64,000 nt of DNA from assembly GCF_019733395.1 (NCBI RefSeq), contig NZ_JAIHOO010000001.1:496001-560000 (forward strand), given 5' to 3'. Positions 30,015 to 39,491 of the stretch are shown here, in pieces. Each line of letters opens with the position of its first letter. Within the stretch, counting starts at the first letter, position 1. The notes below the pieces were generated by a model that was given only the letters and a program-made list of their open reading frames with translations, ran no database searches and was not told the origin of the DNA. This DNA is from Lysobacter sp. BMK333-48F3 (GTDB lineage Bacteria; Pseudomonadota; Gammaproteobacteria; Xanthomonadales; Xanthomonadaceae). The position numbers were made by a program, and so were the translations under genes.

Positions 30015-30752
30015 ATGACCGTACTGCACGCATTCGAACTCGAAGGCCTGCGCCGCGCAGGCTCGCTGGTCGCCTCGATCCTGGCCGCCATGCGCGAAGC
30101 CGCGGTGCCCGGCGCGGTGTCGCGCGACCTCGACGCGATCGGCGCGGCAATGCTGCGCGAAGCCGGGGCGCGCTCGGCGCCGCAGCTGACCTACGACTTC
30201 CCGGGCGCGACCTGCATCAGCATCAACCAGGTTGCCGCGCACGGCATTCCCGACCTCAGCGTGTTGCGCGAGGGCGACCTGGTCAACATCGACGTCTCGG
30301 CCGAGCTGGACGGCTATTTCGCCGACACCGGCGGCAGCTTCGTGGTCGGCCAGGCCAGCGCCGCGCAGCAGAAGCTGCTCGACGCCACCCGCGAGGCGCG
30401 CGACGCCGCGATCGCGCAGTTGCGCGCCGGCCAGCCGATCAACAGCATCGGCCGCACGGTCGAGTCGGTCGCGGCCCGGCGCGGCTTCAAGGTGATCCGC
30501 AACCTCGGCAGCCACGGCGTCGGCCGCGCCCTGCACGAGGCGCCGGGCAACATCCCCGGCTATTACGACCCGCGCGACACCCGCCGCCTGCACGAGGGCA
30601 TGGTGATCACGGTCGAACCCTTCCTGGCCACCCACACCACCCGCACCGAAGAGGCCGAGGACGGCTGGTCGATGCTGTGCCGGCGCGGCTTCGCGGCACA
30701 GTTCGAGCACACCGTGGTGGTGACGTCGGGCGAGCCGATCGTGGTGACCTGA
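30015..30752 (+). CDS. map: Type I methionine aminopeptidase
   Basis: Map removes the initiator methionine from nascent proteins. The 245-residue protein has the pita-bread fold metal ligands in order: two aspartates (NIDVSAELDGYFADTGG), a histidine in SHGVGRALHEAPG, and glutamates in TVEPFLA and near QFEHTVVV. It is slightly shorter than E. coli Map (264). The SINQVAAHGIPD substrate-loop motif is present. It stands alone rather than next to rpsB, so it may be a second paralogue. Confidence 0.92.
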   Translation: MTVLHAFELEGLRRAGSLVASILAAMREAAVPGAVSRDLDAIGAAMLREAGARSAPQLTYDFPGATCISINQVAAHGIPDLSVLREGDLVNIDVSAELDGYFADTGGSFVVGQASAAQQKLLDATREARDAAIAQLRAGQPINSIGRTVESVAARRGFKVIRNLGSHGVGRALHEAPGNIPGYYDPRDTRRLHEGMVITVEPFLATHTTRTEEAEDGWSMLCRRGFAAQFEHTVVVTSGEPIVVT

Positions 30753-30753
30753 G

Positions 30754-30793
30754 AGCCGGGAATCGGGAATCGGGAATGGGGAATGGGGAATCG
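30754..30793. repeat. Heptamer-arm element 5, single arm (map-pyrF gap)
   Basis: Five consecutive GGGAATC/GGGAATG units begin right after the map stop codon. No inverted partner follows before pyrF, so this is a half element. Confidence 0.8.
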
Positions 30794-30846
30794 CAGAAAC
30801 CAGAGCTTTTTTGTTTGAACTTGCATTCGCATAGGACTTGATCGCC

Positions 30847-31659
30847 ATGAATTTCATGCAGACGTTGCGCAACCGCTGGCAGCAGGCCGGCACCCTGGTC
30901 TGCGTGGGCCTGGATCCGGAACCGGCCAGGTTTCCGGCGCGCTTCGCCGGCGACGCCGATGCGGTGTTCGCCTTCAACCGCGACATCGTCGACGCCACCG
31001 CCGAGTACGCCTGCGCGTTCAAGCCGCAGATCGCCCACTTCGCCGCGCTCGGCGCCGAAGCCGCGCTGAGCCGGCTGATCGAACACATCCACGCCGCCCA
31101 TCCGGGCATTCCGGTGATCCTGGACAGCAAGCGCGGCGACATCGGCAGCACCGCCCAGCATTACGCCGCCGAAGCCTTCGACCGCTACCGCGCCGACGCG
31201 GTCACCGCCAATCCGTACCTGGGCCGCGATTCGGTCCAGCCCTTCCTCGACCGCGCCGAGCGCGGCGTGGTGGTGCTGTGCCGCACCTCCAACCCGGGCG
31301 CCGGCGACCTGCAGGACCTGATCGTCGACGGACGCCCGCTGTACCAGCACGTCGCCGAGAAGGTCGCCCGCGACTGGAACGGCCACGGCAATTGCGCGCT
31401 GGTGGTCGGCGCGACCTGGCCGGCGCAGCTGCGCGAAGTGCGCGCCATCGTCGGCGACGTGCCGTTCCTGGTTCCCGGCGTCGGCGCCCAGGGCGGCGAC
31501 GTCGAAGCGGTGGTCGGCAACGCCAAGACCGCCGACGGCAGCGGCCTGATGGTCAGCAGCTCGCGCGCGATCCTGTACGCCTCCTCGGGCGACGACTACG
31601 CCGCCGCGGCCGTGGCCGCGGCGCGCGAGTTGCGCGACCAGATCAACCGCTATCGCTGA
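30847..31659 (+). CDS. pyrF: Orotidine-5'-phosphate decarboxylase (subfamily 2)
   Basis: PyrF makes UMP from OMP. The 270-residue protein has the catalytic block VILDSKRGDIGSTAQHY, which is diagnostic of the longer OMPDC subfamily 2. It also has LVCVGLDPEPARFP near the N terminus and VPGVGAQGGDVE with the phosphate-binding SSSRAILYAS near the C terminus. The ATG at 30847 was chosen; an in-frame TTG at 30838 would add three residues. Its 3' end overlaps the convergent DUF1444 gene by 17 bp. Confidence 0.95.
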   Translation: MNFMQTLRNRWQQAGTLVCVGLDPEPARFPARFAGDADAVFAFNRDIVDATAEYACAFKPQIAHFAALGAEAALSRLIEHIHAAHPGIPVILDSKRGDIGSTAQHYAAEAFDRYRADAVTANPYLGRDSVQPFLDRAERGVVVLCRTSNPGAGDLQDLIVDGRPLYQHVAEKVARDWNGHGNCALVVGATWPAQLREVRAIVGDVPFLVPGVGAQGGDVEAVVGNAKTADGSGLMVSSSRAILYASSGDDYAAAAVAAARELRDQINRYR

Positions 31660-32536
31660 GCGCTTCGACGCCGGCGAATTCGTGCAGCCGCCCGTCGCGG
31701 TGCACGTATAGGCGCGGCGACAGGTTGTAGGCCGAGGATTGGGCGATTTCGTCGGCCACGCCCTGCAGCGAGGCCAGGCTGTCGGCGTCTTCGCTGCCGC
31801 AGATCATCAGCTCGTCGCGCGCGGCGATCGCGAACACCGGCTCGCCGCGGATTTCGATCCGGTCGCGCCAATGCTCGAACAGCAGCACCATGCTGGCGTC
31901 GTAGTTGCGGTCCAGGCGCGCGGCGTAACGGCCGCCGCCGCCCTGCAGTTCCAGCTCGGGCAGGAACCGGGTCAGGTTCTCCAGCGCCTGGCTGCGCAGC
32001 GCCTGCGCATCCAGGCCGCGGCGCTCGGCCTCGGCCGGCGACAGGTAGCTCATCGAATCCGGCGAATCCTCGACGTAGGTCAGCACCAGGTCGCCGGCCA
32101 GCGGCTCGACGATGAACGGCATCGCGTTGCGCATCCCCATCGAGCGGGTCTGCTGCAGGGCGATCTCGTGCCAGCCGCGGGTCTTGAGCACCGGCAGGAT
32201 GGTCGCGCGCGCCGCATCGCTGCCGCGGCCGATGCCCAACTGCAGTTCGCGCGCCGAGGCGATCTGCTCGGCGAACACCGCTTCCGGCCGGTCCGGCGCG
32301 TCCAGATAGCGCTGGTAGCTGTTGCCGAGGAAATGGGTGGCCTGGAAACCGTCCGGCAATCGCCAGTCGATCCTGGCGTCGGCCGCGCCGGCGCCGTGCG
32401 AGATCGCGACCTCGGCCTCGGGCCAGGCCGCGCGTATCGCCTGCGCATAGCGCTCGGCGAACACCACCAGATCCATCGGCTCGGCGTGTTGCGCCACGTC
32501 CTGCCTGCCGCCGAACAACTTGCTGAAGAACGACAT
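31643..32536 (-). CDS. DUF1444 (YtpQ-like) family protein
   Basis: This 297-residue soluble protein resembles the DUF1444/YtpQ family, whose function is unknown. Matching features are the central TILPVLK region, FIVEPLAGDLVLTYVEDSPDSMSYLS (a DxPxxxxYL-type motif), the RLDRNYDASMVLL block and a final SAYNLSPRLYVHRDG. No signal peptide or membrane segment is present. It is convergent with pyrF and the stops overlap. The assignment rests on pattern memory rather than an alignment. Confidence 0.7.
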   Translation of the reverse strand: MSFFSKLFGGRQDVAQHAEPMDLVVFAERYAQAIRAAWPEAEVAISHGAGAADARIDWRLPDGFQATHFLGNSYQRYLDAPDRPEAVFAEQIASARELQLGIGRGSDAARATILPVLKTRGWHEIALQQTRSMGMRNAMPFIVEPLAGDLVLTYVEDSPDSMSYLSPAEAERRGLDAQALRSQALENLTRFLPELELQGGGGRYAARLDRNYDASMVLLFEHWRDRIEIRGEPVFAIAARDELMICGSEDADSLASLQGVADEIAQSSAYNLSPRLYVHRDGRLHEFAGVEALSDSG

Positions 32537-32782
32537 GACCTACCCCCTGTGGGCCACCGTCCCGGGACTATACGGTGCATGTGACAGGCGCAATCGTCGC
32601 CGCAGCGGTTTTCCGACTGACGGCACACGTCTTCGGAGACGCTAGCCCGCGCGGCCGCAGCGCGCTGTGACGATGGCCCTCGCGGCCACGCTCGCCGCCG
32701 ACGGTCGCGGCCGCGGCTCGCTGGGGCCGAGGCCGGGCCGGCGTTGCGGGAGGGCCTGCGCGGCAGGCCCCGCGGCCGCCGC

Positions 32783-33694
32783 TCAGCGCATCCAGGCGCG
32801 CAGGGCGGCGACCGGAAAGCGCAGCCAGATCGCCGCGAACACCCCGGCGCGCATCGCCGCGCCGCGCCGCGGCGCCTCGAACTTGCGGAAGTAGCGCCAC
32901 AGCCCGCGATGCTTGTGCCACTCGACGAAGAACGGCCGCGAGCGGCTGGACACGCCGCGCACGTGCACCACCGGCACGCCGTTGGCGACCGCGACCGCGG
33001 CGCCGGCCTGGCGCACGCGCCGGCACAGGTCCAGGTCCTCGGCGTGCAGGCGGTAGGCTTCGTCGAAGCCGCCGATGCGTTCGAACAGGCGCCGCGGCAT
33101 CAGCATCAGTGCGCCCGAGGTCGCCTCGACCGGCTGCAACTCCACGCTGTCGTCCGGCGCGATCGCCATCTTCGGCGCCGCCCACGGCCGCAACAGGCCG
33201 GCCAGCATCGCGCCGAAATCCGGATCGCGCCGGCGCACCGCGGCGTCGCGCTCGCCGTCCTCGCCGACCAGGTCGGCGCTGACCAGCGCCTCGCCCAGCG
33301 ACACCGCCGCGGCGCGCAGGCGCTGCAGGGTGTCCGGCTCGACCATGCAATCGGGATTGACGAACGCCACCCAGCCGCAATCGCGGCCCGGCGGCGGCGG
33401 TTCCAGCTCGGCCACGCCCTGGTTGCAGCCGACCGAGAAGCCGGGGTTGTCGGGGTTGGCGATGAAGCGCACCCGCGGGTCCAGCGAGGCGTGGCGCTGG
33501 ACGATTTCCAGGGTGCCGTCGTCGGACTGGTTGTCGACCACCCGGATCGCGTCGACGCCGTGGGCGTTGCGCAGCCGGGTCAGGCACTCGTCGATGGTCG
33601 CGGCGCTGCGGTAGCTGACCACGACCGCGCCCAGTTCGACCCCGCTGTCGCCGGCGGGACGGACGGAGGGATCGGGTTCAGAGGAAAAAATCAC
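32783..33694 (-). CDS. Glycosyltransferase family 2 (rhamnosyltransferase-like)
   Basis: This is a 303-residue GT-A fold glycosyltransferase. It has GAVVVSYRSAATIDECL at the start of the nucleotide-binding domain, RVVDNQSDDGTLEIV, the FVNPDCMVEP motif in the metal-binding position, SGALMLMPRRLFERIGGFDE and HAEDLDLCRR, where the acidic pair is the likely catalytic base region. This arrangement is typical of WbbL/RfbF-type O-antigen rhamnosyltransferases, but donor and acceptor are unknown. It overlaps the upstream glycosyltransferase-like gene by 17 bp. Confidence 0.85.
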   Translation of the reverse strand: MIFSSEPDPSVRPAGDSGVELGAVVVSYRSAATIDECLTRLRNAHGVDAIRVVDNQSDDGTLEIVQRHASLDPRVRFIANPDNPGFSVGCNQGVAELEPPPPGRDCGWVAFVNPDCMVEPDTLQRLRAAAVSLGEALVSADLVGEDGERDAAVRRRDPDFGAMLAGLLRPWAAPKMAIAPDDSVELQPVEATSGALMLMPRRLFERIGGFDEAYRLHAEDLDLCRRVRQAGAAVAVANGVPVVHVRGVSSRSRPFFVEWHKHRGLWRYFRKFEAPRRGAAMRAGVFAAIWLRFPVAALRAWMR

Positions 33695-34517
33695 GTTGCG
33701 GTTCCGGTGGGCCGACGCGCTCCAGGCGCTCGGCGAGTTGTTCGCGCAGCCCGCGCAGCGGGTCCTGCATGAGGAAATGCGCCAGCCGCGGGTGCCAGTC
33801 CGGCCAGCGTGCGGCCAGCGCTTCCATGTCGCCGTCGCAGGGACGGCCTTCGCCGCCGCGGGCGACGTAGGCGGTGTCGCACAATACGTTGCGCCAGCCC
33901 AATCCGGCCAGCCTCAGCGACAGATCGGTCAACGCCGCGTACCAGGAACCGTAGCTGGCCGCGTCCAGGCCGCCGGCGCGGCGGCGCGCCTTGCCGCGCA
34001 ACAGCACCGCATGGCCGACCGCCGCCGGCAGTTCCGGGTGCGCCGCCGGCATCTGCGCCAGCGCGCGCGCCAGGCGGTCGGCGTCGTCGCCGTCGGGATG
34101 CGGCGCGATCTCGCCGATGCGCGGCCAGGCCGCGGCCTCGCCGGCGTTGCACCACGGCGTAGCGGTGGCGATCGCGCCGTCGGCGGCGAAGCAGGCGCAC
34201 AGCCGCGACAGCCAGCCCGGCGCGGGCACCGCGTCGGCCGCCAGCACCGCCACGTCGGCCTCGCCGCAGGCGCCGAGCACTTCGTCCAGATGGGCGACCT
34301 CGCCGATGCTGCGCTGGCGGCGGCTGTAATCGGCGCGCAAGGCAGTGCGCGCCAGCCAGCGCTCGATGATCGCGTAACCGCGCGGCCCGGCCTGGGCGTC
34401 GTCGGCCAGCCAGACCCGCGCGCCCGGCGGCGTGCACAGGTCCAGCGCGGCCAGGCAGGCGTCGAGCGCGTCGTCGTCGACCCCGACCGGCACCACGACG
34501 ATGGGCAGTTCTGTCAT
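33678..34517 (-). CDS. Glycosyltransferase-like protein (GT2-related)
   Basis: The 279-residue protein looks like a divergent GT2 domain. It has an N-terminal PIVVVPVGVDDDALDACL strand-helix, a central AVLAADAVPAPGWLSRL in the place of the usual DxD segment, an acceptor-side GLDAASYGSWYAALTDLSLRLAGLGWRN and a short helical C terminus. The DxD itself is not clear, so activity is uncertain. The overlap with the next GT2 gene suggests a two-gene unit acting on the same surface glycan. Confidence 0.65.
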   Translation of the reverse strand: MTELPIVVVPVGVDDDALDACLAALDLCTPPGARVWLADDAQAGPRGYAIIERWLARTALRADYSRRQRSIGEVAHLDEVLGACGEADVAVLAADAVPAPGWLSRLCACFAADGAIATATPWCNAGEAAAWPRIGEIAPHPDGDDADRLARALAQMPAAHPELPAAVGHAVLLRGKARRRAGGLDAASYGSWYAALTDLSLRLAGLGWRNVLCDTAYVARGGEGRPCDGDMEALAARWPDWHPRLAHFLMQDPLRGLREQLAERLERVGPPEPQRDFFL

Positions 34518-34590
34518 GCCGCGGTTCTATCACGAACCCGCGCCGTCCCGCAGCCGGGGCGGCCGCAAGGCCGCCGCCGGACCGCCCCGC

Positions 34591-36843
34591 TTACTTCTTC
34601 TTCGGCTGCAACGGTTCCATGGCGCGGAAGCGGCGGCTGTACTCGTCGGTCAGGTCGCGCGACTCCATCGGATTGCGGACCAGGGTCGGGGTCAGCAGGA
34701 TGATGGTCTCGCGGCGGGTGGTCTTGGAGTTCTGCCGGCCGAACAGGCCGCCGACCACCGGGATCCGGCTCAGCCCCGGCAGGCCCTTGGAACCGCGGTC
34801 GGTCTGGTCGGCGATCAGGCCGGCCAGCAGCACCGTCTCGCCGCTCTGCACCGCGGCCTCGGTCTTGAGCTTCTTGGTGTTGATGGTGACGTTGTTGCTG
34901 TTGGCGTTGATCGGATTGCCCGCCGAGCTGACCTCCTGGACGATGTCCAGGAACACCATGCCGTCGCGGCTGACCCGCGGCCGCACCTTGAGGATCACGC
35001 CGGTGTCCAGGTACTGGACCTGGCTGTAGGTGTTGTTGTTGCCGACCCCGGCGTTGACCGACACCGACTCGATCGGAATGCGCGTGCCGACGTTGAGGGT
35101 GGCCTCGGCGTTGTTGCGCACGAACACCGACGGGGTCTGCAGGATGTGCACGTCGGTGACCTGGTCCAGCGCCGTCAGCACCGCCGCGGCGTTGTTCTTG
35201 ATCAGCGACCAGGCCAGGCCATCGCCGCTCCTGCCGCCGATGCTGCCGGCGATCGTGCTCCACTTCGACGGCACCAGCGGATTGGTGCGGCGGTTGAGGT
35301 CGCCGAAGCCGTTGTCGATGGTGGCGCGCTCCAGGAACCACTGCACGCCGTATTCCAAGCCGTTGTTGAGCTCGACCTCGGCGACCTGGGCCTCGATGTG
35401 GACCTGCATCGGCATGACGTCGAGCTTGTCGATCACGTCGCGGATCGACTTCCACGCCTGCGGGCTGCTGCGCACCAGGATCGAATTGGTTTCCTCGACC
35501 GCGGCCACGCCGACCTTGGCGCCGTCGACCTCCAGGGTGACCGCGCCGTTGCCGGCCTGGCGCGAGCCCAGCGACATGCCGCTGCCGAGGCCGCCGCCGC
35601 TGCTGCCACCGCTGGAACCGCTGTCGCTGGAGCCCTTGCCGATGTCGGCGGTGGAGCCGCCGTCGCCGTCGCGCAGCTCGACCGACTCCAGGCCCGGCAT
35701 CAGCGAGGGCGCGCCGTCGCCGTTGCCGCCACCGCCGCTGCGGCCGGCGCCGTAGACCTCGGCCAGCCGGTCGGCCAGGTCCTTGGCCTTGATGTACTTG
35801 AGCTCGCGGGTGTACAGCTGGACGTTGTCGCCGGCGCTGTCGATCCGGTCCAGCCAGTCCTTGATGTCGTCCAGGTAGTCGGCCTGCGGGGTGATCACCA
35901 TCACCGCGTTGGCGCCTTCCAGCGGCATGAAGCGGAACATGCCCGAAACCGGCGACTTGCTCTGCTCGCCGAACACCTTCTCCAGGTCGGCCACGACCTT
36001 GGTCGCCTTGCCCGACTGCAGCGGGAACACGCCCACCGACATGCCCGACAGCCAGTCGACGTCGAACACCTCGACCGTGCGCAGGTAGTTCTCCAGCTCG
36101 GCGCGGGTGCCGCCGACGGTGATCACGTTGCGCGAGTTGTCGACGTTGACGATCGCGTTGGGGCGCGCGTACGGCTTGAGGATCTTCTCCATCTCGGTGG
36201 CGGAGATGAACTTCAGCGGCACGGTGCGCACTTCGAAGCCGCGCGCCGACGCCGGCGAAGCGGTGCTCGGGGCGACGTTGCCGGCCAGGGCCTGGTCGGA
36301 CGGAACGATGTTGTAGCGGCCGCCGGTGTAGACCAGGCGCGCGTTGTTCCAGCTCAGCACCATCTCCAGCAGGTTCAGCGCTTCCGAGGCGCTGACCGGC
36401 TTGGGCGTGGCCAGGGTCACGGTGCCCTGCACGCCCGGGGCGATGACGTAGTTCTGCCCGAGCATGTCGCCGAGGATGGCCTTGGCCACCGCGTGCACCG
36501 ACTCGCCTTCGAAATTGAAGGTGGCGCTGCCGCTGGTCGCGCCCAGCCCCGGCGGCGGCGAGGCCGCGGCGCGCCGGTTGATGGTCTGGCCGGTGCCGCG
36601 GCGGATCTGCGCCTGCGGCCCCTCCTCGCTGGCCTGGCCGTCCAGCGGTTGCTGGACCACGCCGTCGCGGGTGACGCGCACGCCGCTGTCGGCGGGCTCG
36701 CCGGCCTGGTTGCCGCGCAGCGCGGCCGGATCGCCGTCGCGATGCACGCGCGGCGAGACCACGCTGGCGCACGAGGCCAGTTGCGTGGCGATGATCGCCG
36801 CGACCAGTGCGTTGCTTGCGTATTTCTGGGGACGTGGCTTCAT
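34591..36843 (-). CDS. gspD: Type II secretion secretin GspD (XpsD-like)
   Basis: GspD forms the multimeric outer-membrane channel of the type II secretion system. The 750-residue precursor has a lipoprotein signal ending LASC (Cys 25), the periplasmic N0-N3 domains, and a glycine/serine-rich insertion at about residues 390-430 within N3. The secretin barrel domain ends with RIPVVGGLFGRQ and TIILLTPTLVRN. Size and lipidation match Xanthomonas XpsD. It is the last gene of the operon, 9 bp after gspN. The secretin is separated from gspC-like functions as in xanthomonads. Confidence 0.95.
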   Translation of the reverse strand: MKPRPQKYASNALVAAIIATQLASCASVVSPRVHRDGDPAALRGNQAGEPADSGVRVTRDGVVQQPLDGQASEEGPQAQIRRGTGQTINRRAAASPPPGLGATSGSATFNFEGESVHAVAKAILGDMLGQNYVIAPGVQGTVTLATPKPVSASEALNLLEMVLSWNNARLVYTGGRYNIVPSDQALAGNVAPSTASPASARGFEVRTVPLKFISATEMEKILKPYARPNAIVNVDNSRNVITVGGTRAELENYLRTVEVFDVDWLSGMSVGVFPLQSGKATKVVADLEKVFGEQSKSPVSGMFRFMPLEGANAVMVITPQADYLDDIKDWLDRIDSAGDNVQLYTRELKYIKAKDLADRLAEVYGAGRSGGGGNGDGAPSLMPGLESVELRDGDGGSTADIGKGSSDSGSSGGSSGGGLGSGMSLGSRQAGNGAVTLEVDGAKVGVAAVEETNSILVRSSPQAWKSIRDVIDKLDVMPMQVHIEAQVAEVELNNGLEYGVQWFLERATIDNGFGDLNRRTNPLVPSKWSTIAGSIGGRSGDGLAWSLIKNNAAAVLTALDQVTDVHILQTPSVFVRNNAEATLNVGTRIPIESVSVNAGVGNNNTYSQVQYLDTGVILKVRPRVSRDGMVFLDIVQEVSSAGNPINANSNNVTINTKKLKTEAAVQSGETVLLAGLIADQTDRGSKGLPGLSRIPVVGGLFGRQNSKTTRRETIILLTPTLVRNPMESRDLTDEYSRRFRAMEPLQPKKK

Positions 36844-36852
36844 GCGTTCACT

Positions 36853-37683
36853 CTACGGCGTATTGGCCGGGGGTTGAGCGGCTTGCTGCTGCCGCAGTTG
36901 CGCGCGTCGCGCCTCGATCCGCTTGCGGATCGCTTCCATCTGCGCTTGCTCGGTCAGCGGCGCGGAATTGTTGCCGTCGGTCTGCGTCGCCTCGGCCGGC
37001 TTGACCGGCTGCGGCGGCGGTACCTGCGACACGCTGCGATTGGGCGGCTGGGGCTGCGGTTGGGGTTGCGGTACCGGTTGCGGCGGTTGCGGCGGCGGCA
37101 TCGGCCGTCCCGGCTGCGGCGCCGCGCCCGGCACGCTGCCCGGCGCGGGGCCGGCGACCTGGGTCGGCGGTTCGCCGCCCTGGCCGTTGAACACGCGCAG
37201 GTCCAGCTCGCGCCGGCCTTCGGGGCCTTCGAACACCGCCCGCCGCGGCTCCAGCGAGGTCAGGCGCCAGGCCGGATGCGATTCGGGCACTTCGCCCAGC
37301 TTGACCCGCACCGACTCGCTGCCGTCGGCCGGCTGCAGGAAGGCCATCGACAGCTGCGGGGTGATCAGCACGCTGGTCAGCAGGTAGTCGAACGCCGCGG
37401 CCTGGTTCTCGCCCTCGCCCTTGCCCTGCATGAAGAACGGCTTCGGCCGGCGGTCGTCGACGAACAGCGGCCGCGCCGCGATCTCGCTGTACTTGGCCAG
37501 CGGGCCGAGGCTGTCCGGCGCGCTCTTGCCCAACTGCGGCAGCGGCTTGATCAGGGTCGGGTCTTCGTCCAGCTCGGCGACGCTGCGGCCCATGCCGGCC
37601 AAGGCCAGCACCCAGGACAGCAGCGCCCAGCCGGCCACGGTGGCCAGCAGCCAGGTGCGCGGGCTGGCGTCGTCAAAGCGCAT
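36853..37683 (-). CDS. gspN: Type II secretion protein N (XpsN-like)
   Basis: In Xanthomonas, XpsN is an inner-membrane protein that links the XpsL-XpsM platform to the XpsD secretin and takes the place of GspC. The 276-residue product has one N-terminal membrane span (TWLLATVAGWALLSWVLALAG), a periplasmic domain with ARPLFVDDRRPKPF and a KLGEVPESHPAWRLTSLEPRRAVFEG block resembling the GspC homology region, then a proline/glutamine-rich tail of about 90 residues. The position between gspM and gspD matches xpsN. Confidence 0.85.
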   Translation of the reverse strand: MRFDDASPRTWLLATVAGWALLSWVLALAGMGRSVAELDEDPTLIKPLPQLGKSAPDSLGPLAKYSEIAARPLFVDDRRPKPFFMQGKGEGENQAAAFDYLLTSVLITPQLSMAFLQPADGSESVRVKLGEVPESHPAWRLTSLEPRRAVFEGPEGRRELDLRVFNGQGGEPPTQVAGPAPGSVPGAAPQPGRPMPPPQPPQPVPQPQPQPQPPNRSVSQVPPPQPVKPAEATQTDGNNSAPLTEQAQMEAIRKRIEARRAQLRQQQAAQPPANTP

Positions 37684-38341
37684 CGGCGTCCCCCGCGGCG
37701 GTGCTGGTGGTGGCGGCGTCGGCCGCGGCGCCCGGGTTCGGACGCAGGTAGCCGTACAGGTCGAAGCTCACGTCCAGGCCGCCGTCGTTGGCCGGGCCGG
37801 CGGTGCCGGGCACGAAGTAGCCGCGGGTGGACAACAGGTTGAGGTTGCCGACGAACAGGCGCGGCGAACCGCTTTCCAGCGAATGCAGCACCGCCGCGGT
37901 CTCCGGCGCGCCGCAGCGCAGGCGCACCTGCACCACCACCCGCGCGTAGCGGTCGCGGCGCGGTTCGGCCAGCGGCGAACGGTTGACGATGCCGCAGCTG
38001 CGGTTGCCCGGGCTGGCCTGCAGCACCACGGTTTCCAGGCGCTGGACCAGGCCGGCGGTGGCCAGCTCGGCGGTCGCCTCGGGCAGGAAGCCGGGGCGGT
38101 CGGCCTGGCGCTTGCGCACGTCGTCCAGACGGTTGCGGATCTGCGGCGCCTGCCTGAGCTCCATGCGCTGGCGCAGTTCGCGCTGCTGCAGGCCGGACAG
38201 CTCGTCGCCGGCCTCCATCATCGGCACCGTCCACCAGGGGTGGATCAGCACCGCATAGGCGAGCGCCAGCGTCGCCGCCAGCAGGCCCAGGGCCAGCCAG
38301 CGTTCGCGGTCCGCGCCGAGGGATCGCCAGTTACGGGCCAC
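37673..38341 (-). CDS. gspM: Type II secretion platform protein GspM
   Basis: GspM is a bitopic inner-membrane protein that stabilises GspL. The 222-residue product has a short basic cytoplasmic N terminus, one membrane span at about residues 15-37 (LALGLLAATLALAYAVLI), and a periplasmic ferredoxin-like domain preceded by a helical stretch with LQQRELRQRMELRQ. It overlaps gspL by 11 bp and gspN by 11 bp. Sequence conservation in this family is low, so the order in the operon is the main evidence. Confidence 0.85.
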   Translation of the reverse strand: MARNWRSLGADRERWLALGLLAATLALAYAVLIHPWWTVPMMEAGDELSGLQQRELRQRMELRQAPQIRNRLDDVRKRQADRPGFLPEATAELATAGLVQRLETVVLQASPGNRSCGIVNRSPLAEPRRDRYARVVVQVRLRCGAPETAAVLHSLESGSPRLFVGNLNLLSTRGYFVPGTAGPANDGGLDVSFDLYGYLRPNPGAAADAATTSTAAGDADAL

Positions 38342-39491
38342 GCGCGGCCTCCGGATTCTGTTTGGGCGGGCCGATCTCGGCGGTCAGGGTGAAACGGTCG
38401 CGGTTGGTGGCCGGGTCCGGCTGCACCGCGCCGGTCAGCGCCGGCGAGCGCCACAGCGGCGTGCCCTGCAGCTTGCCGATCAGCGACGAGGCCTCGCCGC
38501 TGAGGCCGATCATCAGCAGGCTCTCGTCTTCGATCGCCAGCTTTTCCAGATAGGTGCCGTCGGGCAGGCGACGGCTGAGTTCGTCGATCACCTCGACCGT
38601 GCTCGGCCGCGCCTTGCGGGTGCGGTCGAGGAAGGCCTGGCCCTCGATCAGGTCGACCAGCTGCTGGCGCTGGATCGCGGCCTGGCGCGCGCCGGCGGCG
38701 TTGCGCGAAATGGTCTGCTTGAGGTCGGCGATCGCCTCGCGGCGGTTCTCCAGCACCTGCCACAGGGTCGCGGCCAGGGCCAGCACGGCCACCGCGGCCA
38801 GGGCCAGGTTCCAGTAGCGGAACGGGTCGCTGCGGGTGCTGCGCTGCGCCGGCGGCAGCAGGTTGACCCCGAGCGGGGCGCCGTCGGCGCCGGCGACCTC
38901 GATCCCCGACAGGGTCGAGGCCAGCGGGCCGATCGCCGCCAGCTGCGGGTCCAGGGCCTGGCGCGGCACCGCGACCAGTTCCGCATCGAGCTGGCCGTCG
39001 GCGTCGCGCCGCGCCAGCACGCGCGCGTCGTAGGCGACCGCGTCGGCGGTGAACGGGGTTTGCCGGTCGATTTCGAAACCGACCACGTCGCGCAGGCGCT
39101 CGGCCGCGGCGGCCGGCAGGTTCAGGCGCCGGCGCAGGCTGGCCGCCGGCGGCAACAACAGCCAGCGCGGCAGTTCGGCCACCCGAGGCGGCAACAACGG
39201 CGCCAGCGGATCGGAGGCCGTGGCCGCGCTCAGGTCGGCCAGGCTCGGCAGCACCGCCAGGTCGCGCACCTCGCCGGCCTGTTGCAGGCGCAAATGCACA
39301 CTGTCGCCGTCGACCTGCAGCAGCAAGCGGCCGCGGTCGACGCCGAGCGCCTGGCGGGTCCGCAGCGGCAGCCACGACGCCAGGGTGCGCCCCCACCAGG
39401 AAAAAAAGCCGCCCGCTCCCGGCGCGAGCCGGGCGCTTAGACGTCGCAGCCGGTCGTTGCCCGACCGGCCTTCGGCAACCTGCGCATTCAT
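38331..39491 (-). CDS. gspL: Type II secretion platform protein GspL
   Basis: GspL anchors the GspE ATPase to the membrane platform. The 386-residue product has a cytoplasmic actin-like N-terminal domain (residues about 30-215, with [14 protein letters not shown] and [10 protein letters not shown]), one membrane span near residues 225-245 ([19 protein letters not shown]), and a periplasmic domain preceded by a helix. The ATG at 39491 overlaps the gspK stop by 4 bp. Confidence 0.88.
   Translation of the reverse strand: MNAQVAEGRSGNDRLRRLSARLAPGAGGFFSWWGRTLASWLPLRTRQALGVDRGRLLLQVDGDSVHLRLQQAGEVRDLAVLPSLADLSAATASDPLAPLLPPRVAELPRWLLLPPAASLRRRLNLPAAAAERLRDVVGFEIDRQTPFTADAVAYDARVLARRDADGQLDAELVAVPRQALDPQLAAIGPLASTLSGIEVAGADGAPLGVNLLPPAQRSTRSDPFRYWNLALAAVAVLALAATLWQVLENRREAIADLKQTISRNAAGARQAAIQRQQLVDLIEGQAFLDRTRKARPSTVEVIDELSRRLPDGTYLEKLAIEDESLLMIGLSGEASSLIGKLQGTPLWRSPALTGAVQPDPATNRDRFTLTAEIGPPKQNPEAARGP

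Noticed and set aside
31643..31659. pyrF overlap as evidence of a truncated gene
   Set aside because: Both convergent proteins have complete C termini; a 17-bp convergent overlap is unremarkable.
34432..37842. An 1136-codon plus-strand open frame opposite gspD and gspN
   Set aside because: It has no recognisable domain and follows the codon structure of the genes on the other strand.
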